DNA from: Enterococcus casseliflavus NBRC 100478
GTDB taxonomy: Bacteria; Bacillota; Bacilli; Lactobacillales; Enterococcaceae
DNA: 62,180 nucleotides
Direction of reading: 5' to 3'
Assembly (NCBI RefSeq): GCF_001544095.1
Contig: NZ_BCPT01000020.1
Span: 1 to 62,180, forward strand
Position numbers and translations under genes: made by a program. Below are positions 48,704 to 56,944 of this stretch, one piece after another. How positions within the stretch are numbered: position 1 is the stretch's first letter; every line of letters starts with the position of its first letter. The notes below the pieces were generated by a model that saw only the letters and a list, made by a program, of their open reading frames with translations, searched no databases and was not told the DNA's origin.

Positions 48704-49411
48704 TTATTTTTCCATATAAAATTCGAAACGATTGCCGACATATTGGGTGCGCACATATTCAAATGGTTGCCCATCTTCAAATGAAGTGATTTGCCGCATA
48801 CGTAAAATCGCATCGCCGCGTTTGATTTGTAAATAATCAGCAATTTGCTCGGAAGCGACCATAGCTGAGATCGTTTGCGAAGCGCCGCCAATTTTCCGCT
48901 GTCCTTTTTCTTCCAACACTTTATAGAGGGAAGAGATGATCTCCTCCTTGCTAAAGTCATGAATAAACTTTTCAGGGATACTCGCTACTTCAAAACAGAT
49001 CGGCATATCATCCGCATACCGAATCCGCTCCATCCGTAAAATCGTTTCGTGTCCTTCTAATTGCAGCTTTTCCATCTCACTGGAGCTAGGTGCAGTCAAG
49101 AAATAAGCGACCGCTTTGCTGGAAGGCTTACGACCAAGAGAATTCATAATTTCGGTAAAACTCGTCGTGCCCGTCATTTTCTCCTGTACTTTTTGGCGAG
49201 CCACATAAGTGCCAGAACCGATTTTGCGCTCAAGAATCCCCTCATCCGCTAAGGTTTGGATCGCTTGCCGCAACGTCATGCGACTCACGCCGAATTGTTT
49301 TGACAACTCCCGTTCTGAAGGTAGACGATCCCCGATTTTGTATGTATTGTTTTCGATATTGGCTTTGATTTGATCATGAATCTGGATATAAACAGGTAAT
49401 TTTTCCACCAC
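48704..49411 (-). CDS. GntR/HutC-family regulator
   Basis: Regulator of 235 residues with an N-terminal winged helix-turn-helix (LPSERELSKQFGVSRMTLRQ) and a C-terminal UTRA ligand domain (residues 90-235). HutC-type members mostly sense sugars or sugar phosphates. Start is GTG at 49411, 8 nt from GGAGG; no better ATG exists. It has no companion gene: downstream is the gap before the YigZ gene, and upstream is the end of the giant iron-sulfur protein. Target unknown. Confidence 0.9.
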   Translation of the reverse strand: MVEKLPVYIQIHDQIKANIENNTYKIGDRLPSERELSKQFGVSRMTLRQAIQTLADEGILERKIGSGTYVARQKVQEKMTGTTSFTEIMNSLGRKPSSKAVAYFLTAPSSSEMEKLQLEGHETILRMERIRYADDMPICFEVASIPEKFIHDFSKEEIISSLYKVLEEKGQRKIGGASQTISAMVASEQIADYLQIKRGDAILRMRQITSFEDGQPFEYVRTQYVGNRFEFYMEK

Positions 49412-49443
49412 TACACATTCCTCCGTTCCCCTCCTATTATAAC

Positions 49444-49453
49444 TGGTATATAC
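49444..49453. promoter_or_regulatory. Candidate GntR operator
   Basis: GGTATATACC within AACTGGTATATACCTAAA is a perfect palindrome of the type bound by HutC-subfamily GntR proteins. It is about 35 bp upstream of the GntR start and next to a TATAAT-like -10 (about 49435), suggesting autoregulation. Confidence 0.5.
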
Positions 49454-49464
49454 CTAAATAGCTA

Positions 49465-49581
49465 ATAAAAAAAGCAAAAACTGCTCAGTTTTTCTCAATT
49501 TGTGCGAACTCTTTCCCCATTTTATAGGCAGAAAAAGAAGTTATCACAAATTGTCCAAACAAGAGCAGTCTCTTTGCTTTT
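49465..49581 (-). terminator. Possible long-range terminator after the giant iron-sulfur gene
   Basis: AAAAGCAAA..ACTGCTC (49470-49486) is complementary to GAGCAGT...TTTGCTTTT (49563-49581) apart from small bulges. On the minus strand the stem ends in a run of seven T. The loop is long (about 76 nt), so efficiency is uncertain. Confidence 0.45.
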
Positions 49582-49609
49582 AAATTGGTTCGGTCGCTGG
49601 CTTGAGAAT

Positions 49610-52600
49610 TTATTCAGCCAACGCTTTATTGGCAGTTGCCATGAGCAAGCGAATGCGATTCAATTGATTGACGATCGAGACACCTGGATCGTAATCAATC
49701 GCTGCAATGTTCGCCTGCGGGTATTGACGACGTAATTCTTTCATAACACCTTTTCCTACCACATGATTGGGCAGACAGCCAAATGGTTGCAGACAAATGA
49801 TATTGTTGACATTATTTTCCAACAGATCAATCATCTCACCGGTCAAGAACCAGCCTTCTCCCGTATGATTGCCGATGGAAACAATCTCGCTCGCTTGCTC
49901 GGCAAGCTGATGGATCGAATGAATGCCCTCAAAGCGCGTTGACGCCCGCAACGCTTTATCCATTGGTTTTTGGAGCCGTTCAATCGCCATGATCGCAAAA
50001 TCAGCGATCATTTTGCTTTTCTTCGCCATCCCCAAATGCTCGTAGCGCCAAATCTGATTGTAGAGGGAATAATTCATGAAGCCGACAATATCTGGTACGA
50101 CCGCTTCCGCTCCTTCTGCTTCTAACAGGCGAACGACATCATTATTGGCAGTCGGTGAATACTTCACTAAAATCTCTCCCACGACACCGACACGTGGCTT
50201 CTTGATAGCATTTAACGGCACTTGATCAAAGTCTTGAATGATTTTCTTCATATTGCGATTAAAGAGACTGAAGGAGCCATTGCGGACATTTTTGGCAATT
50301 TTTTCCAGCCATTCTTGGTGGAGCCGATCGACAGCCCCTGCTTCTTGCTCATATGGACGGGTGCGATAAACGACTCGTTCAAAGAGATCCCCGTATAAAA
50401 ATGCCACCGCCAAGCGTTTCATCATCGGCAAGGTAAAGCGAAAGCCCGGATTTGATTCAACACCAGTATTGCCCATCGAAATAGATACCACCGGTACTTG
50501 CGGAAATCCTGCATCGTTCAATGCTTTACGTAACAAGGGAATATAGTTCGTTGCGCGACACCCACCGCCCGTCTGGGTCATCAATACGCTGGTGTTTTCG
50601 ACGTCATATTGCCCGCTTTGTAGCGCTTCTACCAGCTGTCCAATGGAAATGATGGCCGGGTAGCAGGCATCGTTATTGACAAAGCGCAAACCGACATTGA
50701 CTGCTTCTCGATCTTCACTGGGCAGACAGACCACTTGATACCCAGAAGCCTGCAAAGCGACATCTACTAATCCGCTTTGATGGATGGGACTCAACATCGG
50801 CAATAAGAGCGTGTGCTGCTTGCGCATTTCTTTGGTAAAAATAATCTTTGCTGGTTCCTCGTATTGCTTTTTAGGAACAAAGTGCTGTTTGTCCCGTTCG
50901 TTGACTGCTGCTTTCAAGGAACGCAACCGAATCCGAATCGCCCCAAGGTTTGCACCCTCATCGATTTTCAACACCGTATACAGCTTGCCATATTGCGCCA
51001 TAATCTCTTCGACTTGATCGGTGGTCACTGCATCGATCCCGCAGCCGAAGGAGTTTAATTGAACCAATTCTAACTGCTTGTTTTTCGCCACCACTCGTGC
51101 AGCCGCATACAACCGTGAATGATAGACCCATTGATCCACGACCCGCAGATCGCCGACATTTGCTAAATGAGCAATACTGTCCTCGGTCAGTACATGAAAG
51201 CCTTCTTGGGTAATGACTTCCGCTATCCCATGGTTGATTTCAGGGTCCAAATGATACGGTCTTCCAGATAAAACGATCCCTTTTTGGTTGGTCGTCATCA
51301 GCATTCGCAGCGTTTCTTCTCCCCGTTGCGCAATATCTGCTTTGAACTGATCTAGTTCCTCGAAGCCGCTGCGCAGCGCTTGGGCAATTTCGTCTTCAGA
51401 AAAACCAAAATCTTGAAACGTCCCCATTAAGGTTTTGACCATTGAGGCTTCATCTGCCAGATTTAAAAATGGACAGCGGTAGTCAACCGCCCCTTCACGA
51501 ATCGCATCGACGTTGTTACGAATCACTTCTGGATAGCTTTGTACGATTGGACAGTTAAAATGATTTTCAGCGGCAGTGTTCTCTACTCGCTCAAAAATGA
51601 CTCCTGGATAAAAGATCAACGGTATGTTTTGATCGATCAGTGCTTGGATGTGTCCATGGGCTAGTTTGGCTGGGTAACAAACGGTATCGCTAGGAATCGT
51701 TTCGATCCCTTGCTCATATAGTTCTTTATTAGAACGCGGCGACAAGGTTACCCGAAACCCTAACTGGGTGAAAAAGGTATGCCATAGCGGATAATTTTCA
51801 TAAAGATTCAACACTCTTGGTAAGCCGATTTCCCCATGGAGGGCATCTTTTTTACGCAAAGAACGGTACTTGAACAAGCGGCGGTATTTTTCATCCACGA
51901 GATTGACTTTGCGGTCTTCTTTTTTGATTTTGATCCGCGCACCACGTTCGCAGCGATTCCCCGTAATGAATTTTCGACCATCCGAAAAGAGGGTCACGGT
52001 TAATAAACAATTGTTTTCGCAAAGCCCGCAATTTGTAAATTCTTTTTCTGCTTGAAAATCGGCCATTTCTGCAGGAGACAACAACGTACTGACATCGTCG
52101 ATCGCCGCTTCTTCTAACGCGATCAACGCCGCCCCATAAGCGCCCATCAAGCCAGCGATCGATGGTCGTACGACTTCACGGCCGCTGATCAATTCAAAGG
52201 CGCGTAGAACCGCTTCATTATAGAAAGTCCCTCCTTGGCAGACGATTTTCTCGCCAAGATCTTCGGGGCGCCGAACCTTGATCACTTTATAGATAGCATT
52301 CTTTATGACCGAGTAAGACAAGCCAGCCGAAATGTCGCCAACAGACGCTCCTTCTTTTTGGACCTGTTTGACTTTTGAGTTCATAAAGACGGTACAACGC
52401 GAACCCAGGTCAACCGGCGCTTGGGCTTTTGTCGCTGCCAGCGCAAATTCTTTGACATCCTGATTCATAGATTTGGCAAAGGTCTCAATGAACGAGCCGC
52501 ATCCTGACGAACAGGCTTCATTTAGCTGAATCGAAGAAAGTGCACCGTCTTTGACTGTCATCGCCTTCATGTCTTGCCCACCAATGTCCAAGATAAAATC

Positions 52601-53836
52601 AACCCCTGGCTGGAAATGTTCAGCAGCTTTGTAATGGGCCATCGTTTCGACTTCACCGATATCGACCTTCAGTGCATGTTTGATCAGATGCTCACCGTAC
52701 CCTGTGATCGTTGACTTTGCGATGTAAACGTCAGAAGGCATCTGACGATAAAGCTCTTGTAAAACCGCCATCGTTGTCGCTAACGGCTCGCCTTCATTGT
52801 TGCCATAAAAAGAAAACAACAAATCCCCTGCATCATTGATCAAGACGACTTTCGTTGTCGTTGATCCAGCATCGATACCCAAATAAGCAGCACCTTTATG
52901 CTCCGACAAAGGTTTTTCTGTAGCAACCGCTTGGGCATGGCGGGCACGAAAAGCAGCCAGTTCTGCTTCGTCTTTGAATAAAGGATCTAGCGTATCTGTT
53001 GGCGCAAGTGTGCCGTCTTCTTCATTGGCTAAGCGGTCGCATAGTACAGAAAGCTGCTGCGCTTCTTCTGCATACAGTGCAGCCCCCATCGCCACAAACA
53101 GTTCTGGATTCTCGGGAAAAATGATATCTGCTTCTTGCAAGTTCAACGTATCGATAAATCGTTGACGCAATTCCGACATAAACGTCAGTGGACCGCCTAA
53201 GAAGGCTACCTTGCCTTTGATTTTACGACCAGCAGCTAAGCCAGCAATCGTTTGATTGACCACCGCTTGAAAAATACTCGCAGCAATGTCCGCTTTTGCC
53301 GCTCCTTCATTGATCAGCGGCTGCACATCAGTTTTGGCAAAGACCCCGCAGCGTGAGGCAATCGGATAAAGGGTTTGGTATCCCTTGGCTAGCTCATTGA
53401 CCCCATTGGCATCCGTTTTCAATAAAACCGCCATCTGATCAATAAACGCACCGGTCCCACCGGCACAACTGCCATTCATCCGCTGCTCCAACGCACCTTC
53501 AAAAAAGGTGATCTTCGCATCTTCACCGCCTAATTCGATCGCCACATCCGTTTCTGGGATCACTGTCTCGACTGTTTTGGTACAAGCGATGACCTCTTGG
53601 ACAAAAGGGATCCGCAAAACTTCTGCCAGCCCCATTCCGCCTGATCCGGTAATCGCCAGCGCAACTGGCTGATCTTGGATTACTGCTTGCGCTTCTTTAA
53701 TAATTTTTTCCGCTGCCTTTTGGATGTCTGCATAGTGTCGTTCATACCTTGAAAAACACGTTTGATTGCGTTCATCTAACAGAACCATCTTGACCGTTGT
53801 TGAACCGACATCGATGCCCGCCTTATATTTTTTCAT
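49610..53836 (-). CDS. Giant activase / 2-hydroxyacyl-CoA dehydratase-like iron-sulfur protein
   Basis: A 1408-residue protein related to the ATP-driven activators (HgdC/BadF type) and D-components (HgdB type) of 2-hydroxyacyl-CoA dehydratases. Two ASKHA ATPase modules occur: residues ~1-260 (GIDVGSTTVKMVLLDE, cluster cysteines Cys124 and Cys163) and ~318-575 (GIDAGSTTTKVVLIND, Cys442/446 and Cys481). Next is a CGLCENNC region (Cys603, 606, 610, 629). Two dehydratase-like modules follow, each with CYPA, a mid cysteine and an FGC motif: Cys720/762/932 and Cys1058/1093/1354. Start ATG 53836 follows GGAGG. No separate substrate-binding subunit, CoA transferase or dehydrogenase is adjacent; a TetR gene is divergent. 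Substrate unknown. A double-cubane-type reductase is one possibility. Confidence 0.85.
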   Translation of the reverse strand: MKKYKAGIDVGSTTVKMVLLDERNQTCFSRYERHYADIQKAAEKIIKEAQAVIQDQPVALAITGSGGMGLAEVLRIPFVQEVIACTKTVETVIPETDVAIELGGEDAKITFFEGALEQRMNGSCAGGTGAFIDQMAVLLKTDANGVNELAKGYQTLYPIASRCGVFAKTDVQPLINEGAAKADIAASIFQAVVNQTIAGLAAGRKIKGKVAFLGGPLTFMSELRQRFIDTLNLQEADIIFPENPELFVAMGAALYAEEAQQLSVLCDRLANEEDGTLAPTDTLDPLFKDEAELAAFRARHAQAVATEKPLSEHKGAAYLGIDAGSTTTKVVLINDAGDLLFSFYGNNEGEPLATTMAVLQELYRQMPSDVYIAKSTITGYGEHLIKHALKVDIGEVETMAHYKAAEHFQPGVDFILDIGGQDMKAMTVKDGALSSIQLNEACSSGCGSFIETFAKSMNQDVKEFALAATKAQAPVDLGSRCTVFMNSKVKQVQKEGASVGDISAGLSYSVIKNAIYKVIKVRRPEDLGEKIVCQGGTFYNEAVLRAFELISGREVVRPSIAGLMGAYGAALIALEEAAIDDVSTLLSPAEMADFQAEKEFTNCGLCENNCLLTVTLFSDGRKFITGNRCERGARIKIKKEDRKVNLVDEKYRRLFKYRSLRKKDALHGEIGLPRVLNLYENYPLWHTFFTQLGFRVTLSPRSNKELYEQGIETIPSDTVCYPAKLAHGHIQALIDQNIPLIFYPGVIFERVENTAAENHFNCPIVQSYPEVIRNNVDAIREGAVDYRCPFLNLADEASMVKTLMGTFQDFGFSEDEIAQALRSGFEELDQFKADIAQRGEETLRMLMTTNQKGIVLSGRPYHLDPEINHGIAEVITQEGFHVLTEDSIAHLANVGDLRVVDQWVYHSRLYAAARVVAKNKQLELVQLNSFGCGIDAVTTDQVEEIMAQYGKLYTVLKIDEGANLGAIRIRLRSLKAAVNERDKQHFVPKKQYEEPAKIIFTKEMRKQHTLLLPMLSPIHQSGLVDVALQASGYQVVCLPSEDREAVNVGLRFVNNDACYPAIISIGQLVEALQSGQYDVENTSVLMTQTGGGCRATNYIPLLRKALNDAGFPQVPVVSISMGNTGVESNPGFRFTLPMMKRLAVAFLYGDLFERVVYRTRPYEQEAGAVDRLHQEWLEKIAKNVRNGSFSLFNRNMKKIIQDFDQVPLNAIKKPRVGVVGEILVKYSPTANNDVVRLLEAEGAEAVVPDIVGFMNYSLYNQIWRYEHLGMAKKSKMIADFAIMAIERLQKPMDKALRASTRFEGIHSIHQLAEQASEIVSIGNHTGEGWFLTGEMIDLLENNVNNIICLQPFGCLPNHVVGKGVMKELRRQYPQANIAAIDYDPGVSIVNQLNRIRLLMATANKALAE

Positions 53837-53864
53837 TTGTTGCCTCCATCTAAACAACACTTTG

Positions 53865-53894
53865 TTGATTATCTAACAAGCCGTTTGTTATAAT
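53865..53894 (+). promoter_or_regulatory. tetR promoter with a palindromic operator
   Basis: TTGATT (53865-53870) and a perfect TATAAT (53889-53894) are separated by 18 bp on the plus strand. TAACAAGCCGTTTGTTA (53874-53890), a perfect 6-bp inverted repeat with a 5-nt centre, fills the spacer and touches the -10. A nearby CAACACTTTGTTG (about 53855-53867) is a second inverted repeat, between the operator and the giant gene's ATG. Confidence 0.65.
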
Positions 53895-54010
53895 ACTTAT
53901 GTTCATTGTAATTCTTTTAATTGATAATTCAACAAACAATTCCAACGAAGGTGTGGGATAAACAACAATTAGACGTTTTTTGTCGTTTATTTTGAAAGGA
54001 AATTCACAAT

Positions 54011-54616
54011 ATGAAAAAATTGGATTTACGTGTCAAACGAACCAATAAGTACATTATTGAAGCCTTTATTCGCTTAGTTGAAGAAAAAGGCTTCGAGCAA
54101 GTGACTGTCCAAAATATCGCAGACGAAGCCATGATCAACCGCGCGACCTTCTATGCCCATTACAAAGACAAGCAAGACTTGTATGAAAAAATATTTGACT
54201 TGGCCGTCGAATCTTTTACCTCGATCCTTGACTTTGAAGATTTCGTTCAAGGCAATCGAATCAAGATCCGTAAAATCGAAGCGGCCATGACCGAACTTTT
54301 TTTACACATTCAAAAGAATCGCTCTTTTTATTTGACGATCATGGATGCCTCTGCCATTGAGATCATTCGTAAAAAACTGGGGCTGATTTTAACGGAACGG
54401 TATCAAGAGATCTTTTCAACCTTGAAGATTACAGAAGGCGATCTTGAAGTGCCCTTAGACTTCATCATTGATTATATGACCTCAATATTTGTTGGCACGC
54501 TGCATTGGTGGCTAACGGCAGAAACAACGATGCACGCCGACCATTTAGCAAAACTCGTCATCAAACTAGTGGCAAACGGTCATCTAACTGTCTTGGGGAT
54601 TGAAATTGAGGAATAA
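54011..54616 (+). CDS. TetR-family regulator
   Basis: A 201-residue regulator. The N-terminal helix-turn-helix (VTVQNIADEAMINRATFYAHY) is typical, as is an all-helical C-terminal ligand domain (TetR_C_33/DhaS-like pattern, TLHWWLTAET). GAAAGGAAA lies ahead of the ATG with normal spacing. It diverges from the giant iron-sulfur gene across about 170 nt that contain a TetR-type palindrome, so it probably represses itself and the giant gene in response to an unknown small molecule. Confidence 0.9.
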   Translation: MKKLDLRVKRTNKYIIEAFIRLVEEKGFEQVTVQNIADEAMINRATFYAHYKDKQDLYEKIFDLAVESFTSILDFEDFVQGNRIKIRKIEAAMTELFLHIQKNRSFYLTIMDASAIEIIRKKLGLILTERYQEIFSTLKITEGDLEVPLDFIIDYMTSIFVGTLHWWLTAETTMHADHLAKLVIKLVANGHLTVLGIEIEE

Positions 54617-54617
54617 A

Positions 54618-54646
54618 AAAAGAAACTGCCTATATGCAGTTTCTCT
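54618..54646. terminator. Terminator between tetR and the 55-residue gene
   Basis: AGAAACTGC and GCAGTTTCT form a 9-bp stem (54622-54645) with a CTATAT loop. A seven-A run on its left gives a strong T run on the minus strand. It serves the minus-strand small gene and perhaps tetR. Confidence 0.75.
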
Positions 54647-54665
54647 TATGCTAATTGCCCTTTAA

Positions 54666-54833
54666 TCAATGATTTTTTGCGCGCCATTTGATCGTGTCTT
54701 TTGTCTTACGCTGTTTAGTTACTTTGATTCCTTTTGAAGCCACACGAATCGCATAGTCTTCCTTTTTGACAACGTCATAGACATGCTCTGCAACTTCCGT
54801 TACTTTTTCTTTTAGATTCAGTTTAAATTTCAT
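54666..54833 (-). CDS. Uncharacterised 55-residue basic protein
   Basis: A short gene below usual length limits. The protein (start MKFKLNLKEKVTEVAEHVYD, end IKWRAKNH) is lysine-rich and has no membrane segment or cysteine. GGGAGATG lies 8-9 nt ahead of the ATG and a good terminator follows 20 nt after the stop. I do not recognise the family. The ribosome site, clean start and terminator argue that it is expressed. Confidence 0.6.
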   Translation of the reverse strand: MKFKLNLKEKVTEVAEHVYDVVKKEDYAIRVASKGIKVTKQRKTKDTIKWRAKNH

Positions 54834-54938
54834 GTGTTTTCATCTCCCGAATGCTTTACTACTAGCGTATCGCAAATAAAAAAAATCTTCAACTTATAGC
54901 CCTTCCTCAAACCAAAAAAAATAATGGTTAAATAACGA

Positions 54939-54970
54939 AAAAAAACAGCAAAACTACTTGCTGTTTTTTT
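54939..54970. terminator. Terminator after the tRNA pair
   Basis: AAAAAACAGCAA and TTGCTGTTTTTT flank a short loop (AACTAC) and form a perfect stem with A and T runs on either side. On the minus strand it ends the tRNA-Tyr/tRNA-Gln transcript. Confidence 0.85.
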
Positions 54971-54986
54971 CTGCGTATTCATCTGA

Positions 54987-55058
54987 CTGGGGTAGCTGGA
55001 TTCGAACCAACGCATGACGGAGTCAAAGTCCGTTGCCTTACCGCTTGGCTATACCCCA
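54987..55058 (-). tRNA. tRNA-Gln (anticodon TTG)
   Basis: The minus strand reads a 7-bp acceptor stem (TGGGGTA/TACCCCA), a D-arm (AGCCAAGCGGTAAGGC), an anticodon arm ACGGACTTTGACTCCGT with anticodon TTG, and a T-arm with GGTTCGAATCC. The discriminator is G and the 3' CCA is not encoded. It follows tRNA-Tyr by 4 nt or so and shares its terminator. Confidence 0.95.
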
Positions 55059-55062
55059 ATAA

Positions 55063-55146
55063 TGGTGGAGGAGAGTGGATTCGAACCACTGAACCCTAAG
55101 GAACGGATTTACAGTCCGTCGCGTTTAGCCACTTCGCTACTCCTCC
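55063..55146 (-). tRNA. tRNA-Tyr (anticodon GTA)
   Basis: The minus strand reads acceptor GGAGGAG/CTCCTCC, an anticodon arm ACGGACTGTAAATCCGT with anticodon GTA, a long class II variable arm (TCCTTAGGGTTCAG region) and a T-arm with GGTTCGAATCC. Discriminator A and an encoded CCA (55063-55065) are present, unlike the adjacent tRNA-Gln. Confidence 0.95.
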
Positions 55147-55231
55147 AAAAGGTTTTTCTCAAACCTGACAATAGTTATAATACCGAAAAAGATAACAAAT
55201 TGCAAGAGCAAAAAGTAAATTTTTCTAGAAA

Positions 55232-55465
55232 TTATTCATGTAAATTCCATTGGCGAATAATCATCTCGATCGCAGCTTCTAAACTTCTGCTTGAACCTAG
55301 ATCTTCATCCCCTAAAAAGCTTTGAAATTCTTTCGGTCCAGTCGTTAAAATCTCACCGATACGTTTTTTACCAATAAATAATTCATTGACGGTATAGTCT
55401 TTGCCATGAATGGCTTTCGTTGTTTCTTCAATACGGACTTCGATATCTTTATTTTTCTTAGACAT
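55232..55465 (-). CDS. DUF2969 protein
   Basis: A soluble 77-residue protein (IEVRIEETTKAIHGKDYTVN, ending AIEMIIRQWNLHE) matching DUF2969, a small family of lactic acid bacteria of unknown function. AGAGGTG is 6-7 nt ahead of the ATG. It lies between the liv-CBS operon terminator and the tRNA pair, in the same direction. Confidence 0.82.
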   Translation of the reverse strand: MSKKNKDIEVRIEETTKAIHGKDYTVNELFIGKKRIGEILTTGPKEFQSFLGDEDLGSSRSLEAAIEMIIRQWNLHE

Positions 55466-55544
55466 GATTGCACCTCTTTCTTTACAGCACCTTCCTATTT
55501 TAACAGAAAACCAGCAAAAGAAAAAGAAAATCTCATCTAGAACG

Positions 55545-55580
55545 AAAAAAAGTAGTCAATCGTTACGATCGACTACTTTT
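55545..55580 (-). terminator. Terminator of the liv operon
   Basis: AAAGTAGTC.ATCG and CGAT.GACTACTTT form a 13-bp stem with one mismatch pair and a TTA loop. A T run follows on the minus strand, 12 nt past the CBS-ACT gene. Confidence 0.85.
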
Positions 55581-55591
55581 GCTGCTTTGTC

Positions 55592-56239
55592 TCATTTCTG
55601 GTTCGTCAAGACAGCACTGGTTACGGTATACCCCGCATCGCTTAAGATTTTCTCAATCGCTGCGACTTGGCGCGACTCTACTTGGATCTCAACAATCGTT
55701 TTTAGCGCCATCCGATTGACTACGATGGTCAAAATACTCATCTGATGATCGGCAAGCAGCTTGGTCACGTCTGCTAACACGCCTACATGGTCATCCGTGA
55801 TCTCGATGGACACTCGGGTTCCACCATCATGGTAGCCAGTGATTTTCAAAAAGGCATCGAAAATATCATTGTTGGTAATGATTCCCACTAGGGTATCATC
55901 ATCCATGACTGGTAAAACCCCCACGTTTTCACTACGCATGACGGAAATGGCGTCCTCTAATAGTGCATCTGGTTCAATCGTGGTCACTTTTTTCAACATG
56001 ATATCAGCGACAGTCGTTTTATTTAAGAGATAGTTCATTTCATAAACGCTTAAGCTTGTCGCTTTTGAGGGAGTTGCTTCAGCGATCGTTCCTTCTGTGA
56101 TCAACCCTACTAATTTATCATCGTCAACGACGGGCAGACGGTGGATATCGTGCTGCTTCATTAAATCTACTGCATCAAAGATCGGTGTCTGCGAATCGAC
56201 GGTGACGACCGTCTTCGTCATAAAATCACTTACACTCAT
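55592..56239 (-). CDS. CBS-pair and ACT-domain protein (AcuB-like)
   Basis: A 215-residue cytoplasmic protein with two CBS domains (SDFMTKTVVTVDSQTPIFDA; ADIMLKKVTTIEPDALLEDA) and a C-terminal ACT domain (RVSIEITDDHVGVLADVTKL). CBS pairs bind adenosine nucleotides and ACT domains bind amino acids, so it looks like a sensor of energy and amino-acid state. Its ATG is 3 nt past the livF stop, making it the last gene of the branched-chain amino-acid transport operon. A direct effect on the transporter is plausible but inferred. Confidence 0.88.
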   Translation of the reverse strand: MSVSDFMTKTVVTVDSQTPIFDAVDLMKQHDIHRLPVVDDDKLVGLITEGTIAEATPSKATSLSVYEMNYLLNKTTVADIMLKKVTTIEPDALLEDAISVMRSENVGVLPVMDDDTLVGIITNNDIFDAFLKITGYHDGGTRVSIEITDDHVGVLADVTKLLADHQMSILTIVVNRMALKTIVEIQVESRQVAAIEKILSDAGYTVTSAVLTNQK

Positions 56240-56242
56240 TGT

Positions 56243-56944
56243 TTAGCCTCCTAGATACGCTTTTCTTACTTCATCACTTGCTAGTAATTCTTCTCCAGTA
56301 CCTTCTAAAACGATTTTCCCGGTTTCTAATACATAGCCGCGATCGGCAATCGATAAAGCCATTTTTGCATTTTGTTCAATCAGCAGCACAGTCGTTCCTT
56401 GCTGCTTGATTTCTTGAATGATTGAAAAAATTTCTTTGATAAAAATCGGTGCCAAGCCCATCGAGGGCTCATCCAGCAAAAGCAAGCGCGGTTTTGACAT
56501 CAATGCCCGCCCCATTGCCAACATCTGCTGCTCACCGCCAGATAATGTCGACGCATCTTGCGAGAGGCGTTCTTTCAATACAGGAAACTTGCGGTAAACT
56601 TGTTCATAGTCTTCTTTGACACCACTGTCTTTACGCAAGAAGGCGCCCATCTCTAAGTTTTCTTGAACCGTCAATCCTGAAAAGACGTGCCGCCCTTCTG
56701 GCACTTGCGACAAGCCGTTTGCGACGATTTTTTGCGGTGCTTCTTTCTCAATTCGTTTTCCTTCAAAAGTGACTGAGCCATTTGAGGGGCGGATCAATCC
56801 AGAAATCGTCCGTAAAATCGTGGTTTTCCCTGCACCATTGGCACCAATCAGTGAAACGATCTCCCCTTGATTGACGTGGAAGGAAACATCATGGACCGCT
56901 TGGATCATGCCGTAGTGTACACTTAAATTTTGAATTTCCAGCAT
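56243..56944 (-). CDS. livF: Branched-chain amino-acid ABC transporter ATPase LivF
   Basis: ABC ATPase of the HAAT family, 233 residues. Walker A IGANGAGKTTIL, signature LSGGEQQMLAMGRAL, Walker B LLLLDEPSMGLAP, H-loop LLIEQNAKMAL. The MGLAPIF variant after Walker B is a LivF hallmark. Its ATG overlaps the livG stop by one base (TGATG). Confidence 0.94.
   Translation of the reverse strand: MLEIQNLSVHYGMIQAVHDVSFHVNQGEIVSLIGANGAGKTTILRTISGLIRPSNGSVTFEGKRIEKEAPQKIVANGLSQVPEGRHVFSGLTVQENLEMGAFLRKDSGVKEDYEQVYRKFPVLKERLSQDASTLSGGEQQMLAMGRALMSKPRLLLLDEPSMGLAPIFIKEIFSIIQEIKQQGTTVLLIEQNAKMALSIADRGYVLETGKIVLEGTGEELLASDEVRKAYLGG

Noticed and set aside
48511-48960. A 149-codon minus-strand open frame overlapping the 3' part of the GntR gene
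   Set aside because: It overlaps a clear UTRA domain in another frame, has no ribosome site and shows no recognisable domain.
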